From Serratia surfactantfaciens (GTDB lineage Bacteria; Pseudomonadota; Gammaproteobacteria; Enterobacterales; Enterobacteriaceae): a stretch of 64,000 nucleotides of DNA. The DNA lies in assembly GCF_001642805.2 (NCBI RefSeq), contig NZ_CP016948.1, positions 3,534,001-3,598,000 on the forward strand, given 5' to 3'. Below the pieces are notes generated by a model. That model was not told where the DNA came from. It did no database searches and saw nothing but the letters and a program-made list of their open reading frames with translations. The translations under genes and the position numbers were made by a program. Below are positions 1 to 8,075 of this stretch, piece by piece; position 1 is the stretch's first letter; each line of letters starts with the position of its first letter.

Positions 1-203
1 TGTCAGACACACCGCGATGCGGCGCCACCCTGCCAGTTTGCTTCCTGTGCTCAAATCCTGTCCTCGGTCGTCGTTTCGGTTCTGATGCGCGTCAGCCGCA
101 CAGTGTAACATTTGCGCCGGGTCAGTCAAAAACCCCCAGACGGTCTATGCTAAACAGGTAAGGATGACTGATTTATTACCCAACGACGAAATGGAGTACT
201 GTC

Positions 204-773
204 ATGTTGAACCTCGACCGCAATAATCTGCCCCTCCTGAGCGAAGATCTGCTCAAAAAGCAACGCACCACCCTGCTGATCATCGCCTTCCTGCTGCTGG
301 CCGGCGGCATACTGTGCCTGGTTAATCCTTTCGCCTCCGGCGCGGCATTGAGCATCGTGGTGGGCATCCTGCTGCTGTTGAGCGGCGCCGGGCTGATTAT
401 CGCCATGATCGCCAATCGGGCGCAGAATACCTGGCCGATGATCGGCGGCATTTTGCTGGGCGTGGCCTACCTGATTATCGGCTATGTGTTCATCACCAGC
501 CCGCTGGCGGGCATTTTGGCGCTGGCGGTGTACCTTGCCGTGCTGTTCGCGCTCGGCGGCATCGCGCGCCTGGCGGCTGGCTATATGCGCCGCGGATTGC
601 CGGGCAACTGGCTGCAGTACGTCATTGGCGTACTCGATTTGATCATCGCCTGGATGCTGATCGGTTCAGGCCCGGCGGCGTCGGTCACGCTGGTGACGGC
701 GATCGTCGGCATCGAGATGCTGGTCAGCTCCTTTGCGCTGTTCCAGGCGGCGAACCTGTTTAAAAAAAGCTAA
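204..773 (+). CDS. HdeD family (DUF308) membrane protein
   Basis: The 189-residue product is almost entirely hydrophobic after a short polar N-terminus of about 25 residues. It reads as six membrane helices arranged as repeated two-helix units with Gly/Ala-rich loops, the pattern of the HdeD/DUF308 family. E. coli HdeD is an inner-membrane protein linked to acid resistance at high cell density; that role is known for the relative and only inferred here. The ATG follows a GGAG box 8 bases upstream. No hdeA/hdeB partner lies next to it, so it is a stand-alone paralogue. A hairpin follows the stop codon. Confidence 0.8.
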   Translation: MLNLDRNNLPLLSEDLLKKQRTTLLIIAFLLLAGGILCLVNPFASGAALSIVVGILLLLSGAGLIIAMIANRAQNTWPMIGGILLGVAYLIIGYVFITSPLAGILALAVYLAVLFALGGIARLAAGYMRRGLPGNWLQYVIGVLDLIIAWMLIGSGPAASVTLVTAIVGIEMLVSSFALFQAANLFKKS

Positions 774-779
774 ATCGGT

Positions 780-808
780 AGCCGCCACTCCTTTGAGCGG
801 CGGCTTTG
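780..808 (+). terminator. Hairpin terminator after the HdeD-like gene
   Basis: A GC-rich stem starts with AGCCGCC at 780 and ends with GGCGGCT at 805. It has one mismatch and a four-base loop, and is followed by TT. The T tract is weak, so termination may be partial. Confidence 0.5.
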
Positions 809-831
809 AATATCACGGCAATAAAAACTCC

Positions 832-2094
832 CTAAGGCATTCTTATTGCGTAACGCCATTCCCCAATCGTTGAACCTATACCATCGAGAGAACGTAGGTG
901 AATACCAAAGTATTGATTATCAAAAATAGCCGCATAGCCGACGTACTCGGCGGAAAACGAGACAAAGCAATAAACGTGGTCAATCTCCTTAGGAGCGCCA
1001 ATCGGTCCAGAGACACAAATATCTCCCGGTACCAGACTCGCGCGATTGGTTATCTTCTGCCATCCCTGCTCCAGAGCCCATTCAACGAAATAATCAACAT
1101 TAATAGACTGCATGCTGCCAAGCTGCGGATAAGGCAGGCCACAGAGCTTAAGGCAACTGACCTGGTGTGCAACGCAGGCATTACTTGTCGCGGTAGGGCT
1201 GTATTCCGGCACAAACCAGTCTTCTACTGTTTCCCTGATTGAACGGTAATCTTCTTTAAACATCCCGACAAACCGTTCAGCATTGCTAAGAAATGGCTCA
1301 TTCCACATCATTGCATCAGCCAGTTGCACGGCAAACGGTGCATCTATCGTGACCTTTGTTTTGGGCATCAGTTGCAATATCAGAGCGAGTTCCTGAGTAT
1401 CACTATATTCTTTAACAACATGACTTTCTCCCGATTTCGACGAGATAACCACCGTCGGCGTTCCCTTTCCATTACTACCCAACATAACACCAGATATATC
1501 TTCGATTTTCATCGGCAAACTAAAAGGCAAATTTTCTTTGAATAACTCTCTACCATATGCTTGGATTGTTTCAAAACTCACCGTTGCCCCCAAGCTTGCA
1601 GAACCTGCAATGACCTCATAGGTCACGCCATATCCGATCCCCCTAATTATTTTTTTCTTATTTTTACTCCATGGGCTAACGCCAAGCGCTTCTACTGCGG
1701 CAATGGAGGCCTCTCCGATAGAATCTTTTCCACCGACGTCTGCACAGATTGCATAGATATGATTATTTCTATAGCTTATTTTAGCCATATCTCCCATATT
1801 CACAGCAACCCCGGTGATCTTCTTCCAGTTACCTGGAATAACAAAATAGGGAATAATACGTGCATTAACATAATCTCCCTCACCTCGCCAACCATTCCCT
1901 CTTCTTAAGCTGGTTTCCTTTTGTCCTGTCGGATCGATGTCCTCCGCATCAGGACTGCCATCGGCATCCGTATCCGCATCGGCAATAATTAAAACATGGC
2001 CATCATCTTTAATCATAACCACAGGATCTGGCATGACCGGCTCATCTGGAGAAGTCCGGCCATTTTTCCATGGGTGGGTGATGATATTTGACAT
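832..2094 (-). CDS. Putative two-domain cell-wall hydrolase: GH75-like plus papain/NlpC-like domain
   Basis: The 420-residue product has no signal peptide or membrane segment. Residues 35-165 resemble GH75 (fungal-type chitosanase): an Asp-rich DADTDADGSPDAED stretch, a TSLR motif at 61-64, IPYFVIP at 81-87, then an acidic pair D119 and E128 in an ADVGG...IGEAS context where GH75 places its catalytic Asp and Glu. Residues 250-420 look like a papain-fold NlpC/P60 or CHAP domain: C307 in SNACVAHQ, H373 in EIDHVY after a PGD turn at 356-358, and a candidate polar residue at D392/N393. Together these suggest a protein that cuts both glycan and peptide of peptidoglycan or chitosan, which is inference. 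The ATG has a GAGGG box 8 bases upstream. A lipoprotein gene lies 73 bases upstream on the same strand. Base composition is visibly more AT-rich than the surroundings, suggesting transfer. Confidence 0.55.
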   Translation of the reverse strand: MSNIITHPWKNGRTSPDEPVMPDPVVMIKDDGHVLIIADADTDADGSPDAEDIDPTGQKETSLRRGNGWRGEGDYVNARIIPYFVIPGNWKKITGVAVNMGDMAKISYRNNHIYAICADVGGKDSIGEASIAAVEALGVSPWSKNKKKIIRGIGYGVTYEVIAGSASLGATVSFETIQAYGRELFKENLPFSLPMKIEDISGVMLGSNGKGTPTVVISSKSGESHVVKEYSDTQELALILQLMPKTKVTIDAPFAVQLADAMMWNEPFLSNAERFVGMFKEDYRSIRETVEDWFVPEYSPTATSNACVAHQVSCLKLCGLPYPQLGSMQSINVDYFVEWALEQGWQKITNRASLVPGDICVSGPIGAPKEIDHVYCFVSFSAEYVGYAAIFDNQYFGIHLRSLDGIGSTIGEWRYAIRMP

Positions 2095-2167
2095 AATGTT
2101 ACCCTCGGTGAAATCATGGCACCATTTGATATATTCCCGACAAGTATAAAATATACTAGATACATTA

Positions 2168-2890
2168 TTACGGCTTGTCTGACATATTAATTCGGCAGAG
2201 TTTTATTTTCGACTTCACATATGCAACTGCCAACTCCTTGTCTTCTTTACTGTAAAGTTCACGCCCCTGACTCGCTGTGACACTCAGCAAGCTTTCTTTA
2301 TTTTTTTGTTCTTTTTTAATGGCTTCCGCCAATGCATCAAGATTAGGTGTGATTAACTCAACCCCCGCCTGTCTGATCTCCAACTCATATGCCAAGTCCT
2401 CCAAATTCTGGTAAAGATAATTTCCAACATCAGCATAGTATGTCTTGTTAGTATCAATAATTAACACAACACCCTGGTCTAAAAGGTTGATAACTTCATA
2501 CATGCAATTAGCCGATGCCGCAGCCGTCTTGTAATTATAGATTTGCGTTGCATAATTATAATGACCGGGAAAAACATTAGCACCAGCAGCAATACCGCCA
2601 CTGTACATCGCAGTGGTCACTGAACCACTTGCGGCAGAAATAACAGCAACGAGAGTGCTAAAGAAACCCACTTCATTATATCCATAGGTTTGCTGATAAA
2701 GACTTATGTATTTTTCTCGCCATAAATCCCGATAAACCAAAGCGATTCTTTTAATGTTATCAATCTTAGGTTTTTTTTCTTCCGCGACCGGCCACGGTGC
2801 GGGCCGAGGTTTTTCCACCGGAATCGGATAAGGACTGGTACAGCCAGAAAGTATCCATACTAATGATAATGAAGCTAATAGATTATTCAT
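2168..2890 (-). CDS. Putative outer-membrane lipoprotein upstream of the GH75-like hydrolase
   Basis: The 240-residue product begins with a short lipoprotein signal ending in the lipobox LSGC (Cys17). Thr at +2 predicts outer-membrane rather than inner-membrane sorting. After a Pro-rich linker comes a mixed domain with a Gly/Ala/Ser-rich hydrophobic stretch near residues 75-105 and a Lys/Glu-rich C-terminal helical part. I do not recognise the family. The ATG at 2890 was chosen over a GTG 12 bases upstream because the lipobox then sits at the usual distance. It precedes the hydrolase gene by 73 bases on the same strand, so the two are probably co-transcribed. A role as immunity protein or delivery partner is a guess from context. 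The gene is strongly AT-rich. Confidence 0.6.
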   Translation of the reverse strand: MNNLLASLSLVWILSGCTSPYPIPVEKPRPAPWPVAEEKKPKIDNIKRIALVYRDLWREKYISLYQQTYGYNEVGFFSTLVAVISAASGSVTTAMYSGGIAAGANVFPGHYNYATQIYNYKTAAASANCMYEVINLLDQGVVLIIDTNKTYYADVGNYLYQNLEDLAYELEIRQAGVELITPNLDALAEAIKKEQKNKESLLSVTASQGRELYSKEDKELAVAYVKSKIKLCRINMSDKP

Positions 2891-3466
2891 ATTCCAGCTC
2901 ACAACGCAGACACTTATTTATAAAAATAGCTCAGCGCTTTTTTTCCTCCACTTTTCTAGTTATAGACTTTAACTTTGAAATTAAAATCTAAAAAATCAAC
3001 ACCCGCCTGATATTTTGTTCTTCACAATGGTTTACCTATGCATAAAAATCTTGGATAAAATATCTTGACCACCGTTCCTTTTCACTAAAGTTAAAATATT
3101 CAATATAATAAAGCAGACTTCTGCCCTAACGGAAAATCGCCAATAGATATGATAGTCTTGTGCACACCATCCGATAATTTGTCCTTTTATCCCTCCCCTC
3201 TCATCTGACGGGCAGTGTTTTATCATGCCCCCACTCCTTAGCCTGGTGTAAACCAAACTTGATTGGGATGTTCTTGTAAAAATGAAGTTTACCTCTCATT
3301 ACTACCGAAAAACGCGTTGATGCAACCGCCCCCTCTCTGCTGTTCACCCAGCTTTACGACCGCCATCACACCTCGCCAACCTCAAATTGCGTTGGTTATA
3401 GAGTCGTCTACAATTCAATCGAATTACCCCCTACAACATCAGAAATTATTATTATTAGAGGTGATT
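2891..3466. other. AT-rich intergenic region, no convincing gene
   Basis: This 576-base stretch separates the leftward lipoprotein operon from the rightward dioxygenase operon and must hold both promoters. A 74-codon reading frame at 3032-3256 on the minus strand has no ribosome site or recognisable domain and was not called. An imperfect inverted repeat, GTAAACcAAACTT at 3248-3260 and AAGTTTAC at 3285-3292, could be an operator or simply AT-rich coincidence. Confidence 0.5.
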
Positions 3467-4111
3467 ATGTTACAGAAACACGAAAACGTAATAAGTATGA
3501 CTGTACTAAGCCCACAAGCCACCCAACAACTGATGCCTTCGTTTTCCTTCTTGCCCCACACGCAACACGCCGATGGCAAATATCGCCTGCGCCGTTATTC
3601 GGTCGTCAAATATCTCAACCCCAACGTCGCTGAAGTGGGGCCACGCACCTTCATGCAGTCCGATCAGATCAACCACTTCCAGGGCAACGTGGTGCGCCGC
3701 TTCGAACCTATCGACAGCGCCGTGCTGCAGAGCGCCGGCATGGCGGAGATGTGCAACCTGTTCGCCGAAAATAACGAGCTGCCGGAAGGCACCGAGATAG
3801 AGATCCACCAAATGCGCGTGGTCGCCATCCAGAAAGATACGCTGGTGGCACCGGAAGGCATTCACCAGGACGGTTTCGACCATATCGCCATGATCGCCAT
3901 TCACCGGCACAACATCGTCGGCGGCGAAATCATGCTGTACGACGACAGCCATCACGATCCCTTCTTTAAAAAAGCGCTGGCGGACGGCGAGGCCGTGCTG
4001 CTGGCGGACAGCAAACTGTGGCATAACGCCACGCCGATCAACGCCGTGAGCCCGCAAGAAGAAGGCTACCTGGATCTCTTCGTCCTCACCGCCCGGGGAG
4101 AGAAAGCATGA
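3467..4111 (+). CDS. 2OG-Fe(II) dioxygenase family protein (PF10014 type)
   Basis: The 214-residue product has the facial triad expected of a 2-oxoglutarate-dependent Fe(II) oxygenase: H133 and D135 in GIHQDGFDHI and distal H186 in KLWHNATPI. The overall layout matches the former DUF2257 family. Characterised PF10014 members, such as Bacillus L-isoleucine 4-hydroxylase, hydroxylate free aliphatic amino acids, so an amino acid is the leading substrate guess. The frame stays open back to 3263, but ATG 3467 is preferred because AGAGGTG lies just upstream and homology-like sequence begins there. The stop codon overlaps the next gene's start in an ATGA, indicating translational coupling. Confidence 0.8.
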   Translation: MLQKHENVISMTVLSPQATQQLMPSFSFLPHTQHADGKYRLRRYSVVKYLNPNVAEVGPRTFMQSDQINHFQGNVVRRFEPIDSAVLQSAGMAEMCNLFAENNELPEGTEIEIHQMRVVAIQKDTLVAPEGIHQDGFDHIAMIAIHRHNIVGGEIMLYDDSHHDPFFKKALADGEAVLLADSKLWHNATPINAVSPQEEGYLDLFVLTARGEKA

Positions 4112-5340
4112 TCTTTACGCCCGAGCTCGCCCGAAGCCAGTTCAGCGCCCTGTCTCAGCAGATCGACGGCAAGCCGGTGATTTTTTTCGACGGCCCCGGC
4201 GGTGCGCAGGTCTCACGGGGCGTGCTGGAAAAAATGACGGACTACCTGGGGAAATACAACGCCAACCTGGGCGGCCACTACTTCTCCAGCCGCGTCACCG
4301 GCGAGGTGATGGGCCAGGCGCGGGAATCGGTGCGCGCCTTGTTAAATGCGCCGTCACCCGACAACATCGTCTTCGGCATGAACATGACCACGCTGACTTT
4401 TCACCTCAGCCGCACTATCAGCCGTGGCTGGCAGGCCGGCGATGAGGTCATCGTCACCGCGCTGGATCACTACGCCAATGTCTCCAGCTGGCGGCAAGCC
4501 GCCGCCGATAAAGGCGCTGTGGTGCATCAGATAGCCTTGGAGCACGCCGACTGTTCCCTCGACGCCGCGAAAGTGTGTGAACGCATCAACGCCAACACCC
4601 GCCTGGTGGCGGTCAGCTACGCCTCCAACGTCACCGGCAACATCGTCGATATCAAAACCATCGTCGAAGCCGCACATCGGGTAGGCGCGCAGGTATATGT
4701 CGACGCCGTACACTATGCGCCGCACAACCTGATCGACGTACAGGCGTTGGGTTGTGATTTCCTGGTCTGTTCCGCCTACAAGTTCTTCGGCCCGCACGTC
4801 GGCATGGCCTATATCGCGCCGCAGTGGCTGCAGCGTCTGCAGCCGTACAAAGTCGAACCGGCCACCGACGTCGGCCCCGGCCGTTTCGAGACCGGCACGC
4901 AGAGCTTCGAGGCGCTGGCCGGCGTCACGGCGGCGATCGATTATCTGGCGCAATGGGGCACGCCCGGCGCGCCGTTAAGACAGCGTCTACAGGAGAGCTT
5001 CGCCGCTTACCACCGGCACGAAGAGGCGCTGTGCCGCCACTTTTTGCAACGGCTGGAGACGCTCGACGGCATCCGGCTCTACGGTAATCCGCAGGCGGAC
5101 AGCACACGTCGCACGCCGACCTTCGCCCTGACCTTCGATGGCCATACGCCTGATGCGATCGCCCGCCGCCTGGGGCAGCACAATATCTGCGCCGGCAGCG
5201 GGCATTTCTATGCGCTGGGCCTGGTTCAGCAGTTGGGGCTGCAAGAGGGCGGCGTGCTGCGCATCGGCATGATGCACTACAACACCCAGGGCGAGATCGA
5301 CACGCTGTTCGAGGCGATCGCCGAAGATATCCTCAGTTAA
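4108..5340 (+). CDS. Class V aminotransferase-fold PLP enzyme (cysteine desulfurase-like, no catalytic Cys)
   Basis: The 410-residue protein has the fold-type I PLP signature: D199 and H202 in YVDAVHYAPH, and the Schiff-base lysine K225 in SAYKFFGPH. The overall plan is that of the VC1184-type cysteine desulfurase-like subfamily. The loop that carries the persulfide Cys in SufS (GHHCAQP) reads SGHFYAL here at 364-370, with Tyr in the Cys place. C361 is upstream and not equivalent. Desulfurase activity is therefore doubtful, and a lyase, transaminase or kynureninase-like reaction on an amino acid is as likely. It overlaps the dioxygenase gene by 4 bases, so the two probably act on the same compound in sequence. 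Confidence 0.8.
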   Translation: MIFTPELARSQFSALSQQIDGKPVIFFDGPGGAQVSRGVLEKMTDYLGKYNANLGGHYFSSRVTGEVMGQARESVRALLNAPSPDNIVFGMNMTTLTFHLSRTISRGWQAGDEVIVTALDHYANVSSWRQAAADKGAVVHQIALEHADCSLDAAKVCERINANTRLVAVSYASNVTGNIVDIKTIVEAAHRVGAQVYVDAVHYAPHNLIDVQALGCDFLVCSAYKFFGPHVGMAYIAPQWLQRLQPYKVEPATDVGPGRFETGTQSFEALAGVTAAIDYLAQWGTPGAPLRQRLQESFAAYHRHEEALCRHFLQRLETLDGIRLYGNPQADSTRRTPTFALTFDGHTPDAIARRLGQHNICAGSGHFYALGLVQQLGLQEGGVLRIGMMHYNTQGEIDTLFEAIAEDILS

Positions 5341-5591
5341 CCGCAGCATCGGCTCGCTCACCCCATTGGGCGGGCCGCAAAGGGGTAAATGGCCTTTTCC
5401 TCCCTTGATATCAAACCGTCATGATCTGCGAGGAAAAGAGCCTATTAATGCCGGTATGGCATGGAAAAGATATCGAGAACGGCGCATCTTGCGGTAGCCG
5501 CCCGACGCCCGGAGACAGCACATTGCACTCATTCTCTTTTGACTCGGCAGTCGGCATAATGACAAACATGGTCTGGGTCAGATGAGAATCA

Positions 5592-6587
5592 ATGGTGAAG
5601 TCGCAGCGAATTACGTTAAATGACATAGCTGTACTGGCGGGTGTCACCAAAATGACGGTCAGTCGCTATCTGCGCACGCCGGAGAGGGTGAAACCAGAAA
5701 CGGCGGCGCGCATTGCCAGCGTGATCGAGGACGTCGGCTATCAGGCCGATCCTGACAACCCGACCCTCTCTGCCAACAGCCCTCCCCTGATCGGCGTTCT
5801 GGTCCCTTCCTTTAACAATCTGATCTTTGCTGACGTGCTTGCGGGCATTGAATCTGTGTCGTCTGTGCAGGGCTATCAGACGCTGGTGGTCAATTATGAC
5901 TACAACAGCAAACGTGAAGAGGAGCAAATTGCCGCCATTCTGGCTTTTAAGATCAAAGGGCTGCTGCTGACCGAGTCGGTCCATAGCCTGCGGGCGGAAA
6001 AATTCCTGCGGGCGGCGAAGATACCCGTTGCCGAAATTATGGGGCTATCGGGCAACGCAGATCGAATTAACGTGGGTTTTGACAATGTCAAAGCCGGCTA
6101 TGACATGACCACCATGCTGCTGGCTAGCGGTAAAAAGCGCATTATCTATTTTGGTTCAATGTCTGATATCCGCGATGAACAGCGCTATGCGGGATACTGC
6201 CAGGCGATGGCGAATCAGGATTTGCCTACCGGGCGCATTTCCCCCAATAAGGTCTCTTCCATTTCGATCGGGACAGGCATGATGACGCTCGCGAGCCAAA
6301 TGTACCCGGATATGGACGGTATTCTCTGCACCAATGACGATCTGGCCGTGGGGGTGCTGCAGGAGTGCCTGGCAAACGGCATCCGCGTCCCCGCGCAAAT
6401 CGCCATTGCCGGATTTCACGGTCTTGAGATCGGGCAGGTCATTACTCCCAAACTGGCCAGCGTACTGACGCCACGGTATGAAATGGGGAAAGTGGCGACA
6501 GAGATCATCATAAAGAAAATCAAAGGGCTGCCGACCATTGAGCACGTCGATCTCCACTATCGCCTGTCGATGGGGGAGACGATATAG
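5592..6587 (+). CDS. LacI-family transcriptional regulator, gluconate type (GntR/IdnR-like)
   Basis: The 331-residue protein begins with a LacI helix-turn-helix (residues 7-26, TLNDIAVLAGVTKMTVSRYL) followed by the hinge and a periplasmic-binding-protein-like sugar domain. It resembles E. coli GntR/IdnR, which respond to gluconate or a phosphorylated gluconate. It faces the gluconate dehydrogenase operon tail to tail (stop codons 91 bases apart), so it is a natural candidate to control that operon and the downstream reductase/permease genes. The start lacks a strong ribosome site. Which ligand it binds cannot be read from the sequence. Confidence 0.8.
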   Translation: MVKSQRITLNDIAVLAGVTKMTVSRYLRTPERVKPETAARIASVIEDVGYQADPDNPTLSANSPPLIGVLVPSFNNLIFADVLAGIESVSSVQGYQTLVVNYDYNSKREEEQIAAILAFKIKGLLLTESVHSLRAEKFLRAAKIPVAEIMGLSGNADRINVGFDNVKAGYDMTTMLLASGKKRIIYFGSMSDIRDEQRYAGYCQAMANQDLPTGRISPNKVSSISIGTGMMTLASQMYPDMDGILCTNDDLAVGVLQECLANGIRVPAQIAIAGFHGLEIGQVITPKLASVLTPRYEMGKVATEIIIKKIKGLPTIEHVDLHYRLSMGETI

Positions 6588-6677
6588 CTTGCCCTGCCGG
6601 TTTCGTCTGCGGAAAAGCCCGCCTTGCGCCGTTCAACTTCAGCCAGGCGGCGTCGCCCACCTGGCCGTTCCCTCCCC

Positions 6678-8075
6678 TTAACGCGCCTTACGGCGACGGA
6701 GCCAAAATAGTATCAGCAGGATGACGACTATCGCGCCGCCGGCCATGCCCGGCAGAATCATCGGCTGCGCGCGTGCCAACAGCGGTTTCGGCCCCCCGGC
6801 GCGCACTTCACTCACGTCGGCCTCGGTCACGCTCAGCCTACTGTTGCCGTATTTCTGCAGCACGAAGTTCGCAATATCGGCAACCTGCTTATCCGTCAGC
6901 TCGCCGATGTAAGAACCGGCCCCAAAGCTCGGCATCAACACATGCTTACCGTCAACCCGGCGATCGACCCCCTGCAGAATAACGGCTATCAAATTTGACG
7001 GGTTGCTCGCTGCCGTGGTGGAGTTATTGAACAGCGATGGGTAGGCCTGGTTAAGGCTGCCGCTGCCGTCCGGCTGATGGCAACTGGCGCAGTAACCGCT
7101 GTAAAGCACCTCGCCGCTATTGAGCGTGTGGTTGGCGTTGGGCGAGTTCACGCCGCGCAGGTTGCGCTCGACGTTGTAGTGCGCCAGGCTAAGACTGGCG
7201 CTCTGACGATCGTCGCCCTGCGCAGGCACGCTCTTCAGGTAAATCGCTATCGCCCGCAGCTGCCGGTCGGTAAGGTATTGGAAGCTGTGCTCAACGGCCT
7301 CGGCCATCGGCCCCGCCGCTTGCGCGCGCCCTTCCACCCGGCCGGTTTTCAGATAGTCCATCAACTCCTGCTCGCTCCAGCTGCCGATGCCCTCCTGACG
7401 ATCGGCGGTGATATTTGGCGCGTACCAGGCGCCCAGCGAAGCCCCCATCAGGAAACGCGAGTTGTCTTCCGCCATCAGCACATTACGCGGCGTATGGCAG
7501 GTTCCGCAGTGAGCCGGGCCCTGCACCAGCGCGGCCCCTTCGTTCCATGCGTCATCCTTTGTCGGATCCGCGACGTAGCGCCGATTGTCCAAATAGAGCA
7601 TATTCCACACCGCCATGGAGAGACGGATATTGAACGGGAACGGCAGATCGGTGTAGTGCTCGGCCGGTTCATCGACCGGGGCGACGCCATGCATAAAGTA
7701 GGTATACAGCGCATGGATCTCGTCATCACTCAGACGGGTGTAGGCGGTGTAAGGCATTGCCGGGTAGAGATGCGAGCCATCTTTGCGGATCCCGGATCGC
7801 AGCACGTCGGCAAACTCAGCTTCGGAATAGCCACCGATGCCGTATTTCACCGATGGGGTAATATTGGTGGCGTAGATGGTGCCCATCGGGGAAGCGATGC
7901 CATATCCCCCGGCAAAAGGTTTGCCCTGCTGCTGCGCATTCGTATGACAGGCCATGCAGTCCGAGGCGATAGCCAGCGCCTGCCCTTTAGCGATCAGATC
8001 GCCGTCCCGAGCGTGCGCCGCGAGGCCGCATCCCAGCAGCAGCGCCGCCGCCAACGAGTGGGTTACTTTATTCAT
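6678..8075 (-). CDS. Gluconate 2-dehydrogenase, triheme cytochrome c subunit
   Basis: The 465-residue protein has a Sec signal peptide ending at AHA (about residue 22), three c-type heme motifs (CMACH, CGTCH, CASCH) at roughly 40, 190 and 330, and one C-terminal membrane helix followed by RRRKAR. This is the layout of the cytochrome subunit of membrane-bound gluconate and related dehydrogenases, which passes electrons from the periplasmic flavoprotein to ubiquinone. It is last in a three-gene operon and overlaps the flavoprotein gene by 4 bases. Other GMC/cytochrome pairs (sorbitol, 2-ketogluconate dehydrogenases) share this plan, so substrate is inferred from the neighbours. Confidence 0.88.
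   Translation of the reverse strand: MNKVTHSLAAALLLGCGLAAHARDGDLIAKGQALAIASDCMACHTNAQQQGKPFAGGYGIASPMGTIYATNITPSVKYGIGGYSEAEFADVLRSGIRKDGSHLYPAMPYTAYTRLSDDEIHALYTYFMHGVAPVDEPAEHYTDLPFPFNIRLSMAVWNMLYLDNRRYVADPTKDDAWNEGAALVQGPAHCGTCHTPRNVLMAEDNSRFLMGASLGAWYAPNITADRQEGIGSWSEQELMDYLKTGRVEGRAQAAGPMAEAVEHSFQYLTDRQLRAIAIYLKSVPAQGDDRQSASLSLAHYNVERNLRGVNSPNANHTLNSGEVLYSGYCASCHQPDGSGSLNQAYPSLFNNSTTAASNPSNLIAVILQGVDRRVDGKHVLMPSFGAGSYIGELTDKQVADIANFVLQKYGNSRLSVTEADVSEVRAGGPKPLLARAQPMILPGMAGGAIVVILLILFWLRRRKAR

Noticed and set aside
3032..3256. 74-codon frame on the minus strand in the AT-rich gap
   Set aside because: No ribosome site, no recognisable domain and composition like non-coding DNA.
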